Shown: piece by piece, positions 11,680 through 23,227 of the stretch | How positions within the stretch are numbered: position 1 is the stretch's first letter | Layout of the letters: every line of letters starts with the position of its first letter | NCBI GenBank assembly: GCA_011319805.1 | Contig: SJRY01000238.1 | Coordinates: 1 to 52,756, forward strand | Origin: Macrocybe gigantea | Lineage: Eukaryota > Basidiomycota > Agaricomycetes > Agaricales > Callistosporiaceae | Direction: 5' to 3' | Length of the DNA: 52,756 nucleotides | Position numbers and translations under genes: made by a program | The notes under the pieces: model-generated | The model's database searches: none | What the model was told of the DNA's origin: nothing | Seen by the model: only the letters and a program-made list of their open reading frames with translations

Positions 11680-12853
11680 TTATATTTCCAAAAAGTCGTC
11701 GTCCTCTTCCACGAGAAAGTCCAAGTACTGGAAAAAAGAAGCGGCGGGGAAACCGACGACGTTGTTGTAGTCTCCCTCGATCTTCCTGACCAAGAGACCG
11801 CCGAGGCCCTGCACCGAGCAAATAAAATGAGAAGGAGATGAGCTTTTAACAGAACGAGGCGCGCACTTGTACGGCAAATCCGCCTGCGCGATCGACGCCT
11901 TCGCCTGATTCGACGTAGGCTCTGACGAGGTGGTCTGGGCTGTCGGCAAAGTAGACGAGGGTGCGCTCGTCGATTGACCTGGGGTGTGGATTGGTCCGGA
12001 TTGGACGGGCGGTGATGTGGGAGGAACGGATGAAGGGCTTACTTGATGGCGTAGCCTGGAGCGGCTAGGACGGGATAAACTGGCGAGAGGGAAGCGTTCG
12101 GTCAACACAGCTGGATGCGGGCACGAAGAATCGGCTGGCGTGCCTATCGTGACGCCGGTGACGACTTCGCACACTCCGCCTCTGAGATCGAGGAGCATGC
12201 GGAGGTTGTCTTCCTTTGACGCGGGTTTCTCGAGGAGTTCTTGGTTGATTGAGGGGAGGACGGAGTACGAGACGTCTGACGTGGACGGCTGGGCGTGCGT
12301 CAGGACGACGGTGTCGGCTGCGAGGATGGACGGTCAGTCGGTTGTTCGGCAGCGGGAAGGGGTCTGCGTGTTACCTGCGATGACGAGGTCTGGTGGATTG
12401 TCGGGATCGGCTGTCTTGTGTTGGACGTGAATTGAGAGGCAGGCTGAGCGTCGTGCGGGAGCCGTTCAACTCACCACGAGCCTCTCGTATACTTCCACGG
12501 CCTTGTGCGTCGACGTCGCGACCGGATATTCATGGATGTCTGCAAACTCGTGAGGCGGGAGATCCTCCTCGAACGTGGAAGGCACGACTTCCGGGTCCAA
12601 GCCCTGTCCTTTTTGCAAACCACAGCACGCAAGCACACGGACGCGAGGACGTTCGGGGGTCAGCTAACCGGCATAATCGCGATTCGCGATGGTCACGCAC
12701 AAAAGTCCTGAGGATGTCTTTTCGTCTTGGACTGGCTGATGCGAGCACGATGCGCTTTCCGGCCAGTTTTTTCGTCGAGGGCGTGTTGAGGGCGTGAGGG
12801 AGGACGTGATCGTGTTCCGGCATCGTTGGTGTTGCAGCACAGGCATTAGTCAC
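11680..12853 (-). CDS. Maf-like nucleoside triphosphate pyrophosphatase
   Basis: Maf proteins hydrolyse non-canonical or excess nucleoside triphosphates to monophosphates (house-cleaning), usually in the cytosol. Exon 1 has the signature KRIVLASASPRRKDIL. Later exons give TFEEDLPPHEFA, the catalytic-region DLVIAADTVV, LLEKPASKEDNLRMLLDLRG, VTGVTI, ERTLVYFADSP, and the C-terminal GGFAVQGLGGLLVRKIEGDYNNVVGFP in consecutive exons, all in family order. Introns: 12604-12700; one starting at 12474; one ending before ADTVVLT; one that appears to use a GC donor after VTGVTI; and two more before the last exon. Start is ATG 12853, or the internal ATG at 12823. Stop is at 11680-11682. No frame damage is seen. 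The gene is divergent from mub1. Confidence 0.88.
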
Positions 12854-12970
12854 AGTCGAGGCCGAGGTGCTTTGTCAGCACTCGTCTTTGTCATCGTGGT
12901 CGAGCTTCTGTCGGTCGTCGTCGTCGTCGAATATTCAAATTCTCAAAGCCGTTCACCCAAAAACCAACTC
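12854..12970. promoter_or_regulatory. Short divergent promoter between Maf and mub1
   Basis: Only 117 bp (147 bp if Maf starts at 12823) separate the two start codons on opposite strands, so the promoters must overlap. The interval is rich in GTCGTC repeats. No clear TATA box was found. Confidence 0.5.
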
Positions 12971-15900
12971 ATGCGAGAATCAAACTTTGCATTTCCGAGC
13001 CAGAATAAAGCATGCGTTTGTATATCTTCTCAGCTTTATGACCGTCGTGGTGAGTCCTTTTCTCGTTCACCTTCTCCCTCTCTCTCCTCTTGACGCGCGC
13101 ACTTCCTTCCAGCTCTCGACTCCACATCCCCGCTGCCGCTCTTCAATTCCCTCACCCATCTCACCTACCTCACTTCCACATCCCCCCGCATTCGCGAAAT
13201 CATGACGATGGACGGCGGCCTCGAACGATTGGTCAGGATCCTCCGCGATTTCTGCATCTCCCCGCCTCCGCCAGAAAACCCCGCGCTGCTCTACGGCCTG
13301 CTCCCGCCCACGTCCCGACCCCCGAAACCGGCACCGACTCTGAACCCGCAGTCGTTCGACAAGCAGGCCGCGTACCGATTCTCGCTCGCCTTTCAGTGCG
13401 TCGTCAACATCGGCGTGCGGGGCTCTGAGCCGATCCGCAGCCGCGTCGTGCAGGCCGGCACGCTCGAGGTCGTGGGGTGCATCCTCGAGGCCTGGCTCTC
13501 CAGCAAGGGATTCGCCGTCGGTCCCAGCTCGAGCGCCACCGGTTTGCCGAGAGAGACGAGGGAGCAGCGCATGGCCCGCAAGGAGGCGCAACAGCAGCAG
13601 AGACAGCGCGAACAGGCCGCTCAGCTTGCCCGCGAGCTCAGCCGCCAGATCGCCCTCGAGCAGCGAGCCCAGCGTGATCAGGCTCGCCCCCCGCTTTATG
13701 TCATGTCCGCCCCCGGTCGTGCAGAGGTGCGATTCGCCTCTATTCAACCCCCCCGATTATCTGACTAATGGCTATATACAGGACTCGGGTCCCCATCACA
13801 CGAGCGGCTCGTCGAGCCAGCTCTTGTTGATCTCTTCTACGCCAGCCGCGTCCTCGTCCAACAGCGACACCGAAATGTCCACCGACGTCTCGACCGCCGT
13901 CACCCCAGTCGAATCCAACGCCATCACCGGAACGGTTCTCGTCCCGAGCCGAGATCGCAGCGGGACGATCATCGCCCGTCCGATATGGGACGCCACGCCG
14001 AACGAACCGGCTGCCACTGCCACTGCAACGCTGGCTCGACAGCGCACGCAACGGCCCTTGCGGACAGCACCGCTGCGCGACCAGCCCTCGCCCTCGACCT
14101 CGACCGACAACTCGCGCCCGGAGACGGAAACGGAAGACGACGGCGACGTCGATGGCGATGGCGATGTAAGCATGGACAGCGAAGATCGCCATGTCGGCCG
14201 GCCCGGCGTCGCCGCTGCGTCCGCCTCGCCATCTCCAGAACCCCACCCGAGCCCGCATCGCCACATCTCTGTCGCGCGCACGGCGGTCGGCATCGTGTCC
14301 GACGAGCCGCCGCAGGGCGGGGTGGGGAACATGAACATGAACATGGGCGTCGGCATCGGTGCGATCAGCGCCGACGCGCACATTATCATCAATGAAGCGG
14401 GAGCTGGTGCGGATGGCGGCGTCAGTGTTGGCGTGGGCGTTGGAGTCGAAGACGGGATCGTCTCCCTCGAGCCGAATGACGATTTTGCGATGGGCGCTCC
14501 GCCTGGTGCGCCCGGTGCTATCGCGAACGAGGGTACCACCCCGCGCGGGCTCGCGTTGGAGCCTGCCGTTCCGACACTTCCAGCATCACAGACGACGACG
14601 ACGACGACGACGACGATGCGCCGTCGTGCGGCAGGCGAGGCGCCGCCTGATGTTACGCCCCGCGCGGGCGTCGTGAATCTGCCTGCAGCGGGCCCAGCGC
14701 GTGTGACGGCTGCTGGTGGTGGTGCTGGGACGTCGTCGGCTCAGCATTTGCTTCCGCATCACCACCAGCGCAATGCTACGATTCGCGGCAGACCTGCCAC
14801 TACCGCCGCTGCTGATGCCGTGAGTGGAATCGCCACGACGACTGTTGGACCTGGGGGTGCGGGCCCCGCTGGTGCAGCCGGTCGAGGTGCAGCCAACGCT
14901 GCGGTTCCTGCCACGGCAGGCAGCGTCATGCACGTCGCGCGGGAGAGCGGCGGCGACGCGGGTCCGTACCGCGACGAAGACGTGCTGCTGAGCCTGCAGC
15001 TGCTGGCGTATCTGAGCAAGTACCCGCACGTGCGCCAGGCGTTTTATCAGCCCCGCGCGACGTTTCACCCTGCGAGCGCGAATCTGCCTATGCATTCGAG
15101 GTATTTGTCGTCCGCTGCACCTGCTGCCGTGGGAGGGAAGGAGAAGGAGAAGGACAAGACGTCATTGGTTCAGCAGCCTGCCGAGTTGAAGGAGAACCAG
15201 AACCAGAACCAGACGCAGACGCAGACGCATGGGTTCTTCCGCGCGTTTGCGAGCGCGGCGGTGGCCCGGGGGAAAGAGAAGGAAAAGGCCGTGGCTGGAT
15301 CTTCCTCCTTGTCTGGCGTCGTCTTTTCGGGAGCAAGTGCGTCGGCCTCGACCTCGGCATCGGCATCGGCGTCTGCCACGGGGGACCCAGTGCGTCAGCA
15401 CCAGCATCGGCGCCGCCGAGACAGACGAACGTGTTTTCGCTGGTAGAGCGCTTCACGTTCAAGCCGAGCTCGTCGGAGACGGATCTGCCGAATCCGCCTC
15501 CGAGGCTGCCGCCTGAGATCCAGTATTGGGCGGGCGTGATCATGCGGAACGCGTGTAGGAAGGACGAGAGTCGTGGCGGTATCCGTCAGTGTGCTAATAG
15601 TGGGTTTCTTTCTTTTCTTTTTTTTTTCCCTCCTTTTTTTGATTTCGTGCTAGTGCTATGCGGACGGTGGGAGTCTTATCCGCGGGAGTTTGCCAAATGT
15701 CGCCGGTGTCGAAAGGCAAAGTATTGCGGCAAGAGTGCCAGAGCACGGCGTGGAGCGAGGGGCACAGGTTTTGGTGCAGCGCCAAGGACGCGGATGAGGA
15801 GGGTGGAGAGCATCATGTTCCTTCGTCGCATGGGCATCGCGGACAGCAGCAGCAGCAACATCAACACCCGCAGCCACTACAAAGAGGCGGCACTATCAGC

Positions 15901-16467
15901 GTCGCACCAGACACGTCCGGCTCGGCCCCGATCGCGCTCGCGAGCGCCACGTCGAGCGCGACGGTTGTCGTGCCCCGCTCGGAGAGGCGTGAGCGCGTGC
16001 CGCCGGACGCGCCCTCCTCGGCTTCTTCTTCCTCTCTTCCCTTCTCGTTATCGAACGCGGGTGATCCGGGCGCGTCAGGGTCCGCGTCGGGTTCGGGTTC
16101 GGGGTCGGGGTCGGGGTCGGGGTCTTCGCCCTCGACGGCACAGGCGTACGCGCACGCGCAAGCGCACGGGACGTCTTACGCGTTCGTCCCGCCGCCGCCG
16201 TCCTCCTCTTCGGCGTCTCCCAATGCTGCTAGTGTTGCGAGGCATGGGCAGTACGGTCCGCGGTTGATGAATGTGAACCTCCCTGCGGCGGGTCACGCGG
16301 ACGAGGATCGCGCGCTTCCGGCCGCTGCCACGACTGCCGCTGGCCGTCTTGCTCTCTCGTTCCCCCGAAGGAGAGCGGAGACGGTCACGGGTCAGATGAC
16401 GATGTCTGTAGCTGCTGCGACATCTGGCGCTGTTTATGCGGAGGATCAGGATATGGTCCTCGGATGA
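12971..16467 (+). CDS. mub1: Mub1/SamB-type MYND zinc-finger protein
   Basis: In yeast Mub1 works with the Ubr2-Rad6 ubiquitin ligase on the proteasome regulator Rpn4; the Aspergillus homologue SamB affects hyphal morphogenesis. Exon 1 (12971-13049) starts MRESNFAFPSQNKACV and reads into LYDRR. Exon 2 (13113-13726) gives LTHLTYLTSTSPRIREIM, MDGGLERLVRIL, then AYRFSLAFQCVVNIGVRGSE and LEVVGCILEAWL, all hallmark blocks. Exon 3 (13782-15599) is a long Ala/Gly/Ser/Thr-rich linker that includes DEDVLLSLQLLAYLSKY and EIQYWAGVIMRNACRKDE. Exon 4 (15654-16467) carries the MYND finger (CGRWES, KCRRCRKAKYCGK, then CQSTAW and HRFWC) and a tail with Ser-Gly repeats. Introns are 63, 55 and 54 bp. Two one-base losses are inferred, at the G5 run 15380-15384 and inside the finger at about 15731. 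With them, the exons total 3327 bases (1108 codons plus stop). Confidence 0.9.
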
Positions 16468-17098
16468 ATTTTCTCTCTCTCTCTCTCTTTTTTACTGCTT
16501 GGCAGTTCGTGGAGGACGGTACCTCATTATCCCCAATTCTTTTTTTTCCCACGGTACTAGAACGGTCTCATACTTGCTGCTTTCTATATACATGTCCGTC
16601 TCTGGCCTTGCATCCCCGATTCTATGTGGTTGAAACGATCTGTACGTCGATTCTAGCATCTTCGACTGGCATCAGTGGTACTATAGCTTTTATATATCTA
16701 CACAACATGATTCCAAGTATATAAGTTACAACACGAGGTTTGCGTGAAGGTATGACGATGGGAAAAAGCTTTTCAAATCCATCACCAGAGTTCTATCAAC
16801 AGAAAAAGCAAACATTTCACTATATGATAAAGTGACCTGCTATATATGATGAATAGATTTCTCAATAACTTGGTAAAAGGACTGCTGTTCGCTGTAGAAA
16901 AACCTCCAGAATAAATAGGACGTGGATCTTGATAAGTACATTTTTCTCTTGAGAGTGGCAGTCGTGATGCTGAAGCACGTGATCGTGTTTGGCTGAACAA
17001 ATAAAAAGTGTGCAAACGTCGGGAACATTCCATTTCCAAAACTTTTTCCTTTTTTTTTTTCATAGTTCAAGGCTTTCGTCCACACCTTCACTGTCTTC
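16468..17098. other. Intergenic region between mub1 and hsp10
   Basis: 3' flank of mub1 and 5' flank of hsp10. It contains T-rich runs, including T10 just upstream of the hsp10 start. No gene is seen. Confidence 0.5.
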
Positions 17099-17607
17099 AT
17101 GGTTTGTAGGCAGAGTTTTGAGAACGGAAGGCGTTGCTTAGCGTTTTGTGTTCCAGGCTGCCCAGGCAACTTTCAAGTCCATCAAGTCTGTCATTCCCCT
17201 CCTGGACCGCGTTTTGGTTCAACGATTCAAGGCTGAAACCGTATGTTCATGCGTTGTGGCTTGCTTTTTTTTTCTTTTTCTGAATCTGTTATAGAAAACC
17301 GCGGCTGGCATCTTCTTGCCTACGTCGGCGACGAGCAACCCGCTTCCAGAGGCGACGGTCATCGCTGTCGGGCCTGGTGCGCCCAACAAGGAGGGCACGA
17401 TCGTCCCTACGTCGGTCAAAGCCGGTGACCGCGTCCTTCTTCCGGGCTGGGGAGGCAACGCGATAAAAGTAGGCGAGGAGGTGAGTTTTGGCCCGGCACG
17501 TTCCGCGTTGCTTTATGTGGCTGAATGGATGTGGGTTCTTTGCTCGCGCACCGCAGGAGTACTACTTGTTCAAGGATTCGGAGATTCTGGCCAAGATTCA
17601 GGAGTAG
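17099..17607 (+). CDS. hsp10: Mitochondrial 10-kDa chaperonin (GroES/Hsp10)
   Basis: Cpn10 caps the Hsp60 folding chamber in the mitochondrial matrix. The start codon alone forms exon 1 (17099-17101). Exon 2 (17157-17240) reads AAQATFKSIKSVIPLLDRV and ends LVQRFKAET. Exon 3 (17295-17480) has KTAAGIFLP (mobile loop), IAVGPGA, VKAGDRVLLPGWGG and VGEE. Exon 4 (17557-17607) ends EYYLFKDSEILAKIQE and stop. Total 107 residues, normal for the family, with no frame damage. All introns are GT-AG, 54-76 bp. An intron directly after the ATG is notable and makes the start easy to miss. No cleavable presequence is obvious, as is usual for Cpn10. Confidence 0.95.
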
Positions 17608-18162
17608 GCGCGCTCTGTTATTTTTTTGAGCGCGCTCTGTTGGTTTATTGTGCTTTTTCTTTTTTACGGTGACCATTGGCCTGTGCGCCTTGTCCTTTCC
17701 TATCGTACTTGCATTATTGCTTTCTCCCCGCATTTATAGTTTTTTTTTTTTTATTAATCAACGCAATACCTCCGCATCTCCACTCAACCATTAGGCATTG
17801 TGCAGCTATATAGTGGGACGCTTCGCAAAGTGCACGTGAACCGTGGTATAGTCGTGCTTTCTCGAGCCGTCTGTTCCAGGCCCAAGAGACGCTTTTCCGC
17901 CTCATCCTGGCAAAATGTTTTGCCATCCAATATCACCGGATCAACGCCGGCGGCCAGCAACTTGCGCAGGGGCGCGGTGATTTGGCAAGCAGGTTTCCTG
18001 TTTCGGCCAAGTGTTGAACGTTGAATGCGAGCCATCGCACGATATTATCAATCACGTATAAAAAAGAATCAATAGCGAGCGAGGACGCTTCGTGGCTTCT
18101 GTTCCAGCGAAGGGGGGCTTCACATTTCCTGCCTCCTCGAGTGATCGATCCCCCTTTTTTAG
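17608..18162. other. Intergenic region between hsp10 and the MFS gene
   Basis: Includes T-rich runs near 17740-17752 and overlapping short frames on both strands. No supported gene. Confidence 0.4.
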
Positions 18163-20315
18163 ATGGCAGCGCAGGCCGAGGAAGGCGTCAACGTGGAACA
18201 GAGGAGCGCGTTTCGCTCGGTCCTTATTGTGGTGGCGTGCACGCTGGCGATGATCATGAACGTGAGTCTTCTCTGCTGCCGGGTTCGCTGCTTCTCGATC
18301 AGGCGGGGGTTGGAACTGTTTCCCGTGTCAGAGCGCAAACAACACCGCGACGACGATTTCGTTATCGGCGATAGGAAAGGACCTCGATATTCAGGAGGCA
18401 CAGCTGCAGTGGCTCGTTTCGGGTTATTCCCTGAGTTCTGTAAGTCCCCCGTGCGCTCGTGCGCACGCTTCTTGACGTCTTGTTGGCTATAAATTCTATA
18501 ATTTTTTTTTTTTGACGCCGCACAGGGATGCTTATTGCTGGTCTTTGGCAGAGTGGCCGATTTGTACGGCCGGAAAAGAGTGTTTTGTTTGGGTTCTGTG
18601 TACCTCGCTGCCTTTACGATAGGATGCGGCTTTGCCAAAGGTGAGAGACGCTCACTTTTTGATGATTTTGATGGCTCTGATGCCAAGTATCATCAAGACG
18701 CGACGACGATTGAAATTCTCAGAGGATTCCAAGGCGTTGGCGCCGCAGCGACCATACCCGCGTCGTTGGGGATCCTCGCACACGCGTTTCCTCCTTCAAA
18801 AGCTCGGGCGGTTGCGTTCTCGACGTTTGCTGCCGGTGCGCCGGTTGGAGCCGCCCTGGGCCAGGTGATAGGCGGCGTCCTGACAGACAAAACAAAGTGC
18901 GTCCCTTCTCCGGCATGAACGAATGCGTGCGTGTAGACATTCTTTTGGCACGTAGAGCGACTTGGCGATCGCCGTACTACCTAATCTTTGGACTGATTGT
19001 GCTCTGCCTCGTCATTGGTCTCGTGTCGATCGATCCCGACGTTCCGTCCTCGGAAGAGGACCGCCGTATTGACGTCTTGGGCGCGTTCCTGATTACCGCG
19101 GGGCTCGTCTTTATCGTGTTTGTCCTAGGACAGGGTGAAATCGCTCCTCAGAAGTGGCGTACGCCATGTAAGCTTCACCTGGGTCATTAAATCCACTACA
19201 CACACGCACCTCATGTCTGCCTCACTCAGATATCATTGCTCTGCTTGTGGTCGGAGTGGCGCTGGTCGTGGCCTTTGTGTTTTGGCAGCGCTATCTGGAA
19301 AGGATCCAGGATGAAGGTCGTGATACACGCTCGGTCTTGACGCCTCCGCCGCTGATGAAGGTTTCCCTCTGGGCTCGAGCAAACGGCCAGTTTGCGGCTA
19401 CAATGTGCATCGCCTTCCTGACCTGGTGTTCTTTCCTCTCATGGACGTTTTGGACTCTGGTGCACACACTTTCCTTATTCGGATATGAGGCATAAATGAC
19501 TCGTGTCGTACAGCTTTACTATGAAACTTTCAAGGGTTACTCTGCATTACAGACGGTTGTCCGGGTCGTGCCCATGTTCGTGACCGGATCGTTGTAATGC
19601 TGTCGTCGCTTTCGTCGTCGGACATGTGCCCATCGTCTATCTCATCGGTCCGTACGAGTTCCGGTCGACCGACACACGTTGTGTTTTCCGCTGACGTCAC
19701 TGACAGTATTGGGCACCATCGGAACGACGACAGCATGCTTGCTGTTTTCTGTAATCATACCATCGGCGTCGTACTGGGCCTTTGGCTTCCCCGCTGCCGT
19801 TCTTTCGGTTTTTGGCGCGGATTTCGTCTTTTCGGCCGGACACTCTTCATTGCCGAGATTTCCTTGCCCCATGAGCAAAGCCTGGCTGGTGCGCTGTTCC
19901 AAACCATGACTCAGGTGCGCGATTTTCTTTTTTTTTCTGAAAACTGGATACCGCATGTTTTCGGCTGATTTGTCCTCCGTTAGCTGGGTACCGCACTCGG
20001 CGTCACAGCAACGACGGTCGTCTTCAATAGAGTATCTCAGCATGATTCAGCTCCTGGACAGAAACCGTCCCTTCGCAGTTATCAGTCTGCGCAATGGACA
20101 GCATTTGCGTTTGGCGTCCTAGGTAACGTCCTTCCTCTCTCGGAGGTTTTTTTTTTTGCTCGTCCATTGCTGTTTGTTCATCGCGACGGCCAGCCATTCT
20201 TCTTTCCGTCCTCTTCTTTAGAGGCGTTGGCATCATCGGTCACAAAAGTCGACGCGACGACGGCGGAGGTCAGACCGATGTGGAGGAAGACATTGACCGA
20301 AAAGTAGATAAATGA
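18163..20315 (+). CDS. MFS drug:H+ antiporter, DHA2-like (14-helix type)
   Basis: Major facilitator membrane transporter, probably at the plasma membrane, exporting small molecules against protons; the substrate cannot be told. It starts at ATG 18163. The first helix reads VLIVVACTLAMIMN; then after an intron come NNTATTISLSAIG and QLQWLVSGYSL. Motif A is FGRVADLYGRKRVF. ILRGFQGVGAAATIPASLG and the antiporter-type AAGAPVGAALGQVIGGVL follow. Later helices include YYLIFGLIVLCLVIGLVSI and YIIALLVVGVALVVAFVFW. The C-terminus reads GIIGHKSRRDDGGG up to a stop at 20313-20315. Several short introns split it, for example 18262-18331 and a 54-bp intron after LSWTFWTL. Frame changes near 19595 (GSL then NAVVAFVVGHVP) and 19837 (FSAG then TLFIAEISLP) interrupt an otherwise well-conserved protein. 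They are either real damage or sequence errors. Confidence 0.82.
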
Positions 20316-21111
20316 TGGGACAGTCGCTTCTGAATTTTGCTCTCGAAAATACATTAGACCAATGACTTGCATGCGACGAACTGCTGTGTGCCGACAAAAA
20401 CGGAACTTTCACATCAGGCGCACCTAGGCGGCAAGTGTGTGACGCCATGACGTGTGGAGAAAGAGCACAGGCGCTCTGGAGCCTTTTGACGCAGCCGGAC
20501 CATCCGTTCCTCCCTCAGCCGTCCCGGTCAATCCGTCAACGAAATTCGGCTGATAACCGGGTACAGAACTTTCGAGCTGGCATGTGTCTTTCTCGCGACA
20601 GCACTCAGGCTACAGCATCATATTCCACGGTATCGGCGCGGAAGGAACTTTTGCGAAGATACGCGGAAGGCTCAATTGCCGCGTCCTTGGCCCCTTGCTC
20701 CGAGAAAGCAAGCTGTAAAAGTGACGATGGTCGTGAAGTGTCTTGTCGCTAAGTGCTGTAGTCTTCTGTGTCTGATTTTTTTTTCCGTCCCGTCTCCACA
20801 CTTCGCAGCATGCCGTTGACTTTGGACTCGGGCCGTAAAGAAACCATATTACAGGTATTGTCTGGATGCTCAAAGCGGCCAATTGCTGAGCTTCCGGCTA
20901 TTCCTCTGAGAGCCATACTCTTCGCCGGTTCCTGTATTTCCGGCAGCGGCAATTATGCAGATGACGGGCGGCTGGTCTCTGCGTTCCTTCGACGGCGAAA
21001 TGCTCAGATGGAGGCCCTTAAAAGACCTCGGATTGCTGAGATGTCTGCATCCTGGAGCGCAATCTCAGAAACCACCTCACATTAGAATACCTACGTCCGT
21101 ATAACTTTACA
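20316..21111. other. Region upstream of dsRBM gene A, no assignable gene
   Basis: A frame around 20582-20716 (WHVSFSRQ, GIGAEGTFAKIRGRL) and one at 20811-21085 (MPLTLDSGRKETILQ) look faintly protein-like, but I recognise no domain and no clear exon structure. They could be degenerate relatives of the following genes or chance. Confidence 0.25.
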
Positions 21112-21468
21112 ATGACTGGTAAGCCCTGCCGCGGCAGCTCTGATATGGATCAGGATGTTGACGAGATCGCTTTGAAAAAAAAAAAATCGACAAAGATTTC
21201 CGATCTCAGCTTGACGACATCGCGAGGAGGAATGGGCTCGATTTGCAGTGGAACGAGAGAAAGGTTGGGCTCGACAGTGACTGCGTCTGGAAAGTGATGG
21301 CCTACAGTGCGTTGTCCCTCGCCTCGTGCAGATTTTTTTTTCCTTGCTGATTAGGCTGCAGTTGGCCAGCGGGTCTACGGCGAAGGAGAAGGAAAATCCA
21401 AAGGCAAGGCCAAAGAAACGGCGGCAGAGCAAGCGATCGAGGCCCTGCACCTCGTAGGTTTGTTCTAA
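21112..21468 (+). CDS. Small single-dsRBM protein A
   Basis: A double-stranded RNA binding motif protein of about 100 residues. After a short acidic N-terminus (MTGKPCRGSSDMDQ), the dsRBM reads RSQLDDIARRNG (helix 1), LQWNERKVGLDSDCVWKVMA (strands), GQRVYGEGEGKSKGKAKETAA (the basic KxKAK stretch and helix 2 start) and EQAIEALH. The KKxAK-type segment that contacts dsRNA is conserved. Exons are 21112-21306 and 21362-21468, with a 55-bp GT-AG intron. The frame steps back one base in the A12 run near 21175-21186; with that base counted, the exons total 303 (100 codons plus stop). It has no second domain, so it would act as an RNA-binding adaptor or competitor. The biological role is unknown. Confidence 0.7.
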
Positions 21469-22601
21469 TCCGTGACCGGTTCCCAGGTCCGTAGAGTCGT
21501 CTCGTGCAGGCTTTCCCCTCCGTTGAACTACGGCTAACGCCACCGATAATCAGATTCTTTTAATCATTTTTTTTTCTAAATGTAGTCTTTTGATCTTCTC
21601 TTTTCACGATATGTGCTTGCTTCATGATAGAATGAAGGGTCTACAAAGTTCTGAACCTTGCATACACAAATATAAACACAACACAAATAGACGGTGGGCC
21701 TGGATCCACAAATTCAATGACCACACCTGGCCTCGACAAAACCCTCTGGGAGGACAAGGCATTATTGGCGCGCTTTTGGGCGTCTTTGAGGTTTTCCTCG
21801 GACGCAATTACTGTTATAGTGTGTGTCTATCGCACGATGAGCAGGTGAGCAGGCTAAGCGCAAGCGCGTTACGCGCTTGTCGAGTTTTGCCCGAGTCAAG
21901 GTAAAACGGGGCTTGGCCCAGGAATTCATTCAGCTATCATTCAAACCCGACCTCGTCGCATATTCTCCGCATTCTCCGAGTCAGGCGTCTCTTTGTTACG
22001 TGTTTTCCCAACAGATAGGTGGAAATCCGCACGTTACCGATGAGGAACAAGTGCATCATTGCACGGTTTTTAGGTCCCGCCTGCGTGATCGAACCTGCGG
22101 CCTTATTGAATTGACCGGTCATATGGCGACCCTCCCCCTCTGGGCGTCTTCGTTCCCAGAAGACGGTGAGTCAGACGCCCAGACGAGCGTTTCTTCAGGA
22201 TCCCTGCGCACCCTGACGTGAAAACACCATTCTGCACGCCTCAAACGCGGGTAAATTCGATGCCATTCCCGCGCGTATCCAGGTAATGCACTGACTCTGA
22301 CCATTCTTCACGTCTCATCAGATGATTTGGCGCTTGAGGGCCTTTTTTTTTTGGCTCCCTCCGATCTGCTCTTAGGTTTTGAATAAGGCAGTACTCTGGC
22401 GTTTCTGGAAAAGAGAAATAAATCCCGACAGAGGATAAAAAGGACTATGAGCCACCAGCATGACTCCAGCAAGCTCTCCGAGGAGCTCTTACTGCACTCT
22501 AGACTTTGACCAAGAAGTGAGCTCTCATGACGCGTACGTAGCCCATCTGCAGACGCACGCGACAGCTCCTGTGCTGACGGCTCTCTTCCTCAGACAATAA
22601 G
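21469..22601. other. Region between the two dsRBM genes
   Basis: No clear gene. A possible upstream exon of gene B lies near 22459-22516 (MTPASSPRSSYCTLDF followed by a GTGAGC donor), but joining it to the next exon does not give a clean frame. Other frames lack known domains. Confidence 0.3.
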
Positions 22602-22882
22602 ATGAAGCTCGACAACATCGCCAATCGAGACAGAATTCAACGCGAATGGTGCAGACAACAAGTCGGCTCAGACCACAACTGCACCTGGATCTTGACGGTC
22701 AAACGTACGTCTGCGTGTCTCTGTGGCGGGTTTCACCCCAGCTCGTGCTCATCGTCGCGGCGGACGCAGTCAACGGCATTGAGTATGGTCGCGGGCAGGC
22801 CGCCACCGTACGTGAGGCCGAAGAAATCGCAGCCGGACAGGCGCTTGCAGCCTTGTACCAGCAAGCCGGTTGTGACTCTTGA
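22602..22882 (+). CDS. Small single-dsRBM protein B
   Basis: Paralogue of protein A about 1.1 kb downstream on the same strand. It reads MKLDNIANRDRIQREW, CTWILTVK, an intron, then LNGIEYGRGQAATVREAEE and IAAGQALAALYQQAG. The helix-strand-strand-helix layout of a dsRBM is kept, including W and the C-terminal AAxxALxxL helix. The basic KKxAK-type stretch of protein A is replaced by QAATVREAEE, so RNA contact may be weak. Exons are 22602-22704 and 22770-22882 with a 65-bp GT-AG intron; 71 codons plus stop, with no frame damage. The true start may lie in an upstream exon, because a CTCAG acceptor immediately precedes this one. Confidence 0.65.
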
Positions 22883-23101
22883 ATTTTGGGGCTTGTGTTT
22901 TTTTTCTCTTTCAAATTTTCCTGACAGTAATGTAGTAATGGTCATTGTGATATGAAATTTTGGTTGTTTGTTGTATCGTTGAGGATATGCACGAGTGAGT
23001 CGGGAAACACGCTGGAGAACAGAGTCTCTGCCGTTGCTCGACGAAGTCCTCAATAGCTGTTACTCTTGTTTTTTGCGATTCTAAGAAGGAATGGTTCAAG
23101 A

Positions 23102-23117
23102 AGATAAGATAAGATAA
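23102..23117 (+). promoter_or_regulatory. Triple overlapping GATA-factor sites
   Basis: Three overlapping AGATAA words at 23102, 23107 and 23112, each matching the WGATAR consensus of fungal GATA factors. They lie 111-126 bp before the ATP synthase subunit g start codon. Use as a binding site is inference. Confidence 0.4.
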
Positions 23118-23227
23118 GCGGACAAAGCCGGAATAAGCCAAAATTCCCACGCATCCACTGAACCCTCCATCGTTCTCAAATTTGTTGGTAGAAATTGTCC
23201 AACAACTCCCATAAGCCCCCCCTTTCC

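Noticed and set aside
16080..16130. Tandem GGGTCG repeats as a regulatory minisatellite
   Set aside because: They are in frame inside the last exon of mub1 and simply encode a Gly-Ser tract.
13740..16300. Long minus-strand open frames opposite mub1
   Set aside because: They mirror the GC-rich, repeat-like coding of mub1, have only Arg/Ser/Pro-rich translations, and lack splice or domain support.
20811..21085. A third dsRBM paralogue upstream of gene A
   Set aside because: The frame has none of the dsRBM strand or helix signatures.
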